Part shown: positions 60,057 to 64,000 of the stretch, one piece after another | Layout of the letters: each line of letters opens with the position of its first letter | How positions within the stretch are numbered: position 1 is the first letter of the stretch | Origin: Hirundichthys speculiger | Lineage: Eukaryota; Chordata; Actinopteri; Beloniformes; Exocoetidae | NCBI GenBank assembly: GCA_018398805.1 | Contig: JAGFBZ010000289.1 | Coordinates: 3,365,001 to 3,429,000 of the forward strand | Direction of reading: 5' to 3' | Length of the DNA: 64,000 bases | The notes under the pieces: model-generated | Told to the model about the DNA's origin: nothing | Databases searched by the model: none | Seen by the model: only the letters and a program-made list of their open reading frames with translations | Position numbers and translations under genes: made by a program

Positions 60057-63000
60057 ATGGCGCAGAGCATATCCCATATATCTGTGATATATCTTATGTC
60101 AACGTACTCGTTTAGCACTTCATATTTGTATATTTTAGTCGCTTTTGCAGCACTCGAATCAGTAAAGAGTGATAATGTGTTCAGTGCAAGCCACACGGCT
60201 ACAGTGTCCGTCGCTGCCGCGAGAGATCTGCGGTGAGTTTTATTGTTCTGTTAGCTCATTGGCAATGCTAACGCTGGTTACAAATTTAAGTTTTTTCTTC
60301 ATCTTTACCTGTTGCATTTAACTGGATTACAACTGCTAGAGCAGGTTTTTAGAAGGCGTGTTTCTGTCTCTTTAGTCAGACCTGGGTACTTGGGTTTTAA
60401 GTCCTGTCGTTGAAGAGAGCGAAAATACCAGACTTCATTGTAAAGTTTGTCTTCTTAATGCCCGTTTATGTTAAGGGACCAAAAATAGTTGTATACATTC
60501 ACTTTAATAGGGTTATCAGAACGCTGTTGTGGTGTAGTGATATTCGGCGCAGATGGTTTAATTCATTAGAAGGGTATAGAGTTACAAACGCCCGCAATTG
60601 TGCACTTATTTATTGCTCTTTAAACAACGGTAGTTAAACGTTTGTGCAGAATTTACTGCAACAATGTAGAGGAGTCTTAAGGCATCATTTGATCACCAAT
60701 TGAATAACAAATCGATAACTTGTTGCTCAGTGTTGGCTCGTAGTTGGTTTTTGCATTTTCCTTTTTGCCACAAGAGGGAGCTAAAGATTCACTGCCCTTG
60801 ACTCCAAAGAGGTAAATTGAATATTAACAGTATAAATTCAGGAAACCATTCGCCAAAAATAAGTAATCATTAACAATAATGACGATAAAACACTCTTTTT
60901 GCTTTTTTTTTTTAACTTCTTGTGAAGAAAGAAAGAAATTAAATGGCATAAGTATTATGTCCAACTCAAAATTAAAATGTCAATTTTGTCAGATTTTGGA
61001 AACAGATCACCAGAAAAAGAAAAAAACATTTCCCTGGTTAATTGTGTAAATGGAAAATACAGGCCAAAAATAATATCTTATTTATAAAATGAAAATTATA
61101 TAAACACATTTGGCATTGAAGCCTTCTTTCTCGCCCCCTCCTTTCATTCCAGATACCTTTTGTATGATGTGAACCCTCCAGAGGGTTTCAATTTACGTAG
61201 AGATGTCTATATTCGGATGGCCTCCCTGGTCAAGACTTTGAGGAAAGATGGGGATGACTGGGTAATGGTCCTTCCCCCATGGGGTCGTCTCTACCACTGG
61301 CAAAGTCCCAACATCCACCAGATCCGCATCCCATGGGGAGAGTTTTTCAGCCTTACTAGCCTGCAGGCCAATGTGCCTGTCATTGAGTATGAGGAATTCA
61401 TTGCAGGTGAGTATATTAATCTAAAATTATGTTAATAATTAATGATTTGTTTATGGGTAATTTACATCCTGGATTTTAAATGACTTGACATGTCTCGATT
61501 GTTTTAAAAAAAGCACAGTCATCATTTTTTAATCGGCTTTTACAGCAGAGGGTGCTTTATTCCATTTAGACTGTGTGCAGTAAATCTAAACACCCACTAA
61601 GAGTGTTTTGTTCTCTTTGAATATAGAGAATGGAGGCCCATTTATAGACCAGGTCCTGGTACTACAGAACTATGCTGAGGGATGGACTGATGGGAAATGG
61701 GAGGAAAAAGTTGATGAGCGGCCATGCATTGAGAAGCTCTTGTACTCCAAAGATAAACAGGGTTACTACAGGTAAGATAAAGATGATAAATAGAACCAAT
61801 GACATCCTTTAAAAACAGTAAATTATGATGTATTATAAACAAATACTTAATGTCTCCATAGTTTTTTTTAACTTCACAGTTATTGAAGTATACCCAGTAT
61901 AACATTTTTATAGCACAGTTGAATTGCCTAAGTGTAAAAGCACAGAACTCTTTTACTTTTAACATCTGCAGGGCTATATTAATGGTATCCACCCGTGCCT
62001 TTTTCTTTGGAAATTTCTATCCTCTCTATTCACTTCACCGGCAGTGTTTTGTATGTTTCCACAGGGGCTGGTTTTGGGGCTACGATGAGACGAGAGCTCG
62101 CAATGTAACATGCATATCAGCTCAAGGCCACGCCTCAATCATGGCGCCAGTTCTTCAGAGAAACATCACTGCAACGTGAGTCTGCAGGGTAACATTCTCT
62201 GACAATATACACAGTGACATTGTTTTCCCATCTGTCAAACACTAATGGCTGCTAAAAAGTGTTTTTCGGAAATAAGTTGATGGACTTGTTGGCTTTTGTT
62301 GCTCTTTAAAGAGTTTTTCAAGTTACTGGAGAAATGTGGTATGCACTGTTTTACAGCAATTATAAATTATGTCACTCCTTTTTTTTTTTTTTTTTTTTTT
62401 TGGGAAGAGGATGGCCAGAAAATGTAAGAAAGACATTTTCATTTTTTTCATTGTCAAGCAGTTTATTCATTATTGAATACATCTGATTTCAAATGTTTTA
62501 TTATGTTATTATTAAGTGTCAGCTAAATTAAAGTTCATGTTCTGAAACAAATCTATGGAACAGCTCTGAGGAGAAACACTTTGTCCTACATTACAGTCAC
62601 GTTTTCTTGAGTGGTTTGAAAAACAGCGAAGTCATGGAAATTAAACTTACAATGGAGCTATAAAACTTTGCCAATCGTTTTCTGTGTTTCACATTCCCAA
62701 TAAAGATAAGTGATAAGATGCAATCTATGATTTTATAAACTCCTAAGACGACTGATGACACAGAGTATGTCTTAAAAAACATTAAGTAAGCTCAAAATTC
62801 TCCGCAGCCTAGCCTTTGTGAGCAGCCGAAAGATGATCAGACTTGATTCTCGTTTAAGTGTGGTGTTACTTACAGATTGTTCTCTCAAATCTAAATGACA
62901 CTCGCTTGGATAAACTCGTTCTTGTGTTGCTCTATTTCAGATCAGTTATGCTTGATCGAGCAGAGACACTCCTACATGATGTCTATGCTGGGAAGGATTA

Positions 63001-64000
63001 CTGGGATGTAAGTAGAGTAATAACACCTTTGTATCAGGAGCAATGCTTTATGAGTTAAATGATGCATTTTTTTTTTTTCCAATAAGATGAATTTATGCTT
63101 ACCTGTTACAGAGCCATGCTATGACTTTTCTGTTTTCCTACTTATCATAAGGGACATTGTGTGGTCTGCAAACTATTTTATGAATCTCAGCTATTGTCTG
63201 CTTGTGATGTAGACCCGCCGCAGCATGGTTTTTGCGAAGCATCTGCGACTCATAGGAGATGACTTTAGAGCAAAACCCCTAAACTCTACAGATGATAAAG
63301 ACCATACAAAATACAGTGAGGACTGGACTCGTATGAAGGTGAGTCAATGCGTATCTTTTGGCGTGCTTTTAAACTGTACAGATTTTACCACATATCTACA
63401 GTAGGTGTACTACTTACCGTACACCACCAAGTGGGGCCGCGGTTCAATTGATAGTGTGGTCATCTTCTAATTGGAAGGTCTAAGGTCTTCATCCTGGCTT
63501 CCATAGCTGGCTCTTCCAAAGGGAGCCTGGCTTTGTTAAACTCTATTAGTGGTAAGCTACCATGTTGGTTCTCCTGCCTGTTTCTCTAAACTAAGGGTGT
63601 ACCATCTGCCAGCTACTCTGGGTGAAGTCTTTTGTGTGTTTTTGGTAATTTTAATTATTTTATTTATTTCTCAAATGTACGGTTCATCTTTTACCTAAAG
63701 CTCGGAAGAAAAAAAAAAAATTCGCCAGGCAGGAAGGGATTTTTTTACCAATGTAATCCTTTCCATTGGTATGTGGTACTTGTGGTAAGAAATCTGTGGA
63801 CCAATATTTCTTCATTTCCCCTTCAGGCTAAGCCTGGCTCGGCTAAAGGGGGTCCATATCTCGGGGTCCATCTGCGTAGAAAGGACTTCATCTGGGGCCA
63901 TAGGGAGGATGTACCTAGCCTTAAGGGGGCAGTCAAAATAATTCGCAGCTTGATGAAGAAACACAACCTTGACAAAGTGTTTGTTGCAACAGATGCAGAT
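60057..64000 (+). CDS. pofut2: GDP-fucose protein O-fucosyltransferase 2, 3'-truncated by the window
   Basis: An ER enzyme that adds O-fucose to folded thrombospondin type-1 repeats. Exons: 60057-60232, 61153-61406, 61627-61771, 62065-62175, 62941-63007, 63213-63338 and 63827 to the window end. They code 351 residues with consistent phases. The N-terminus is hydrophobic around residues 11-33 ([20 protein letters not shown]), consistent with a signal sequence. The GT68 fold begins [18 protein letters not shown]; its Glu (residue 69 here) corresponds to the essential acidic residue of human POFUT2. Other conserved blocks are [43 protein letters not shown] and [20 protein letters not shown], which includes the GDP-fucose-binding HLRR. 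The ATG follows TTTCATGCTC... CCAAAAGGAAAC; no better upstream start is seen. The C-terminal part lies outside the window. Confidence 0.95.
63425..63625 (+). repeat. Degenerate tRNA-derived SINE-like repeat
   Basis: In a pofut2 intron, a head resembling the tRNA-like part of common fish SINEs (GATAGTGTGGTCATCTTCTA, then GGAAGGTCTAAGGTCTTCAT) is followed by a diverged body. The resemblance is by eye only. Confidence 0.35.

Noticed and set aside
60410..60637. 75-codon frame in pofut2 intron 1
   Set aside because: No splice logic or resemblance to a protein; pofut2 reads cleanly from 60232 to 61153 without it.

Overview
The window is vertebrate nuclear DNA, almost certainly from a teleost fish. 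Genes are split by GT-AG introns, 3' ends carry AATAAA signals, and introns hold fish-type L2, L1/Tx1 and RTE/Rex-like LINE fragments, hAT-type MITEs and long microsatellites. The species cannot be named from the sequence.

Layout. (1) 1-11.2 kb, plus strand: most of ptprn (IA-2), from inside its N-terminal luminal region to the stop codon, in 22 recognisable exons. (2) 14.4-20.2 kb, minus strand: a complete dnajb2 (J domain, two ubiquitin-interacting motifs, C-terminal CaaX box), with an antisense L2-type LINE in one intron. (3) 22.9-25.7 and 27.3-29.3 kb, minus strand: two complete tandem alpha-tubulin genes of four exons each; exon 1 codes only the initiator Met. (4) 29.3-34.5 kb: gene-poor, with LINE remnants, a perfect 38-bp hairpin and a probable DNA transposon. 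(5) 34.9-54.0 kb: a segmentally duplicated tract. A unit carrying an alpha-tubulin promoter and first exon (ATG followed by a splice donor) occurs three times, and a spacer with a LINE reverse-transcriptase fragment occurs twice. A divergent cfap20-like gene lies on the minus strand between the second and third promoter copies, and a 1.8-kb foldback element is inserted in the second spacer. (6) 51.75-57.7 kb, plus strand: a third alpha-tubulin, the best tuba4a candidate, starting in the third promoter copy. (7) 60.06-64 kb, plus strand: pofut2, cut off by the window end in its seventh exon.

From general knowledge, human 2q35 carries PTPRN and DNAJB2 tail to tail, with TUBA4A divergent from DNAJB2. 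The window keeps that order, and the plus-strand tubulin at 51.75-57.7 kb has the orientation expected of TUBA4A. The two minus-strand tubulins would then be extra copies.

The genes do not form one pathway. ptprn acts in dense-core vesicles, dnajb2 is an Hsp70 co-chaperone, the tubulins and the cfap20-like gene belong to microtubules and cilia, and pofut2 is an ER glycosyltransferase. The most unusual feature is the three copies of a tubulin promoter and start exon upstream of one tubulin body, with a ciliary gene in the gap.
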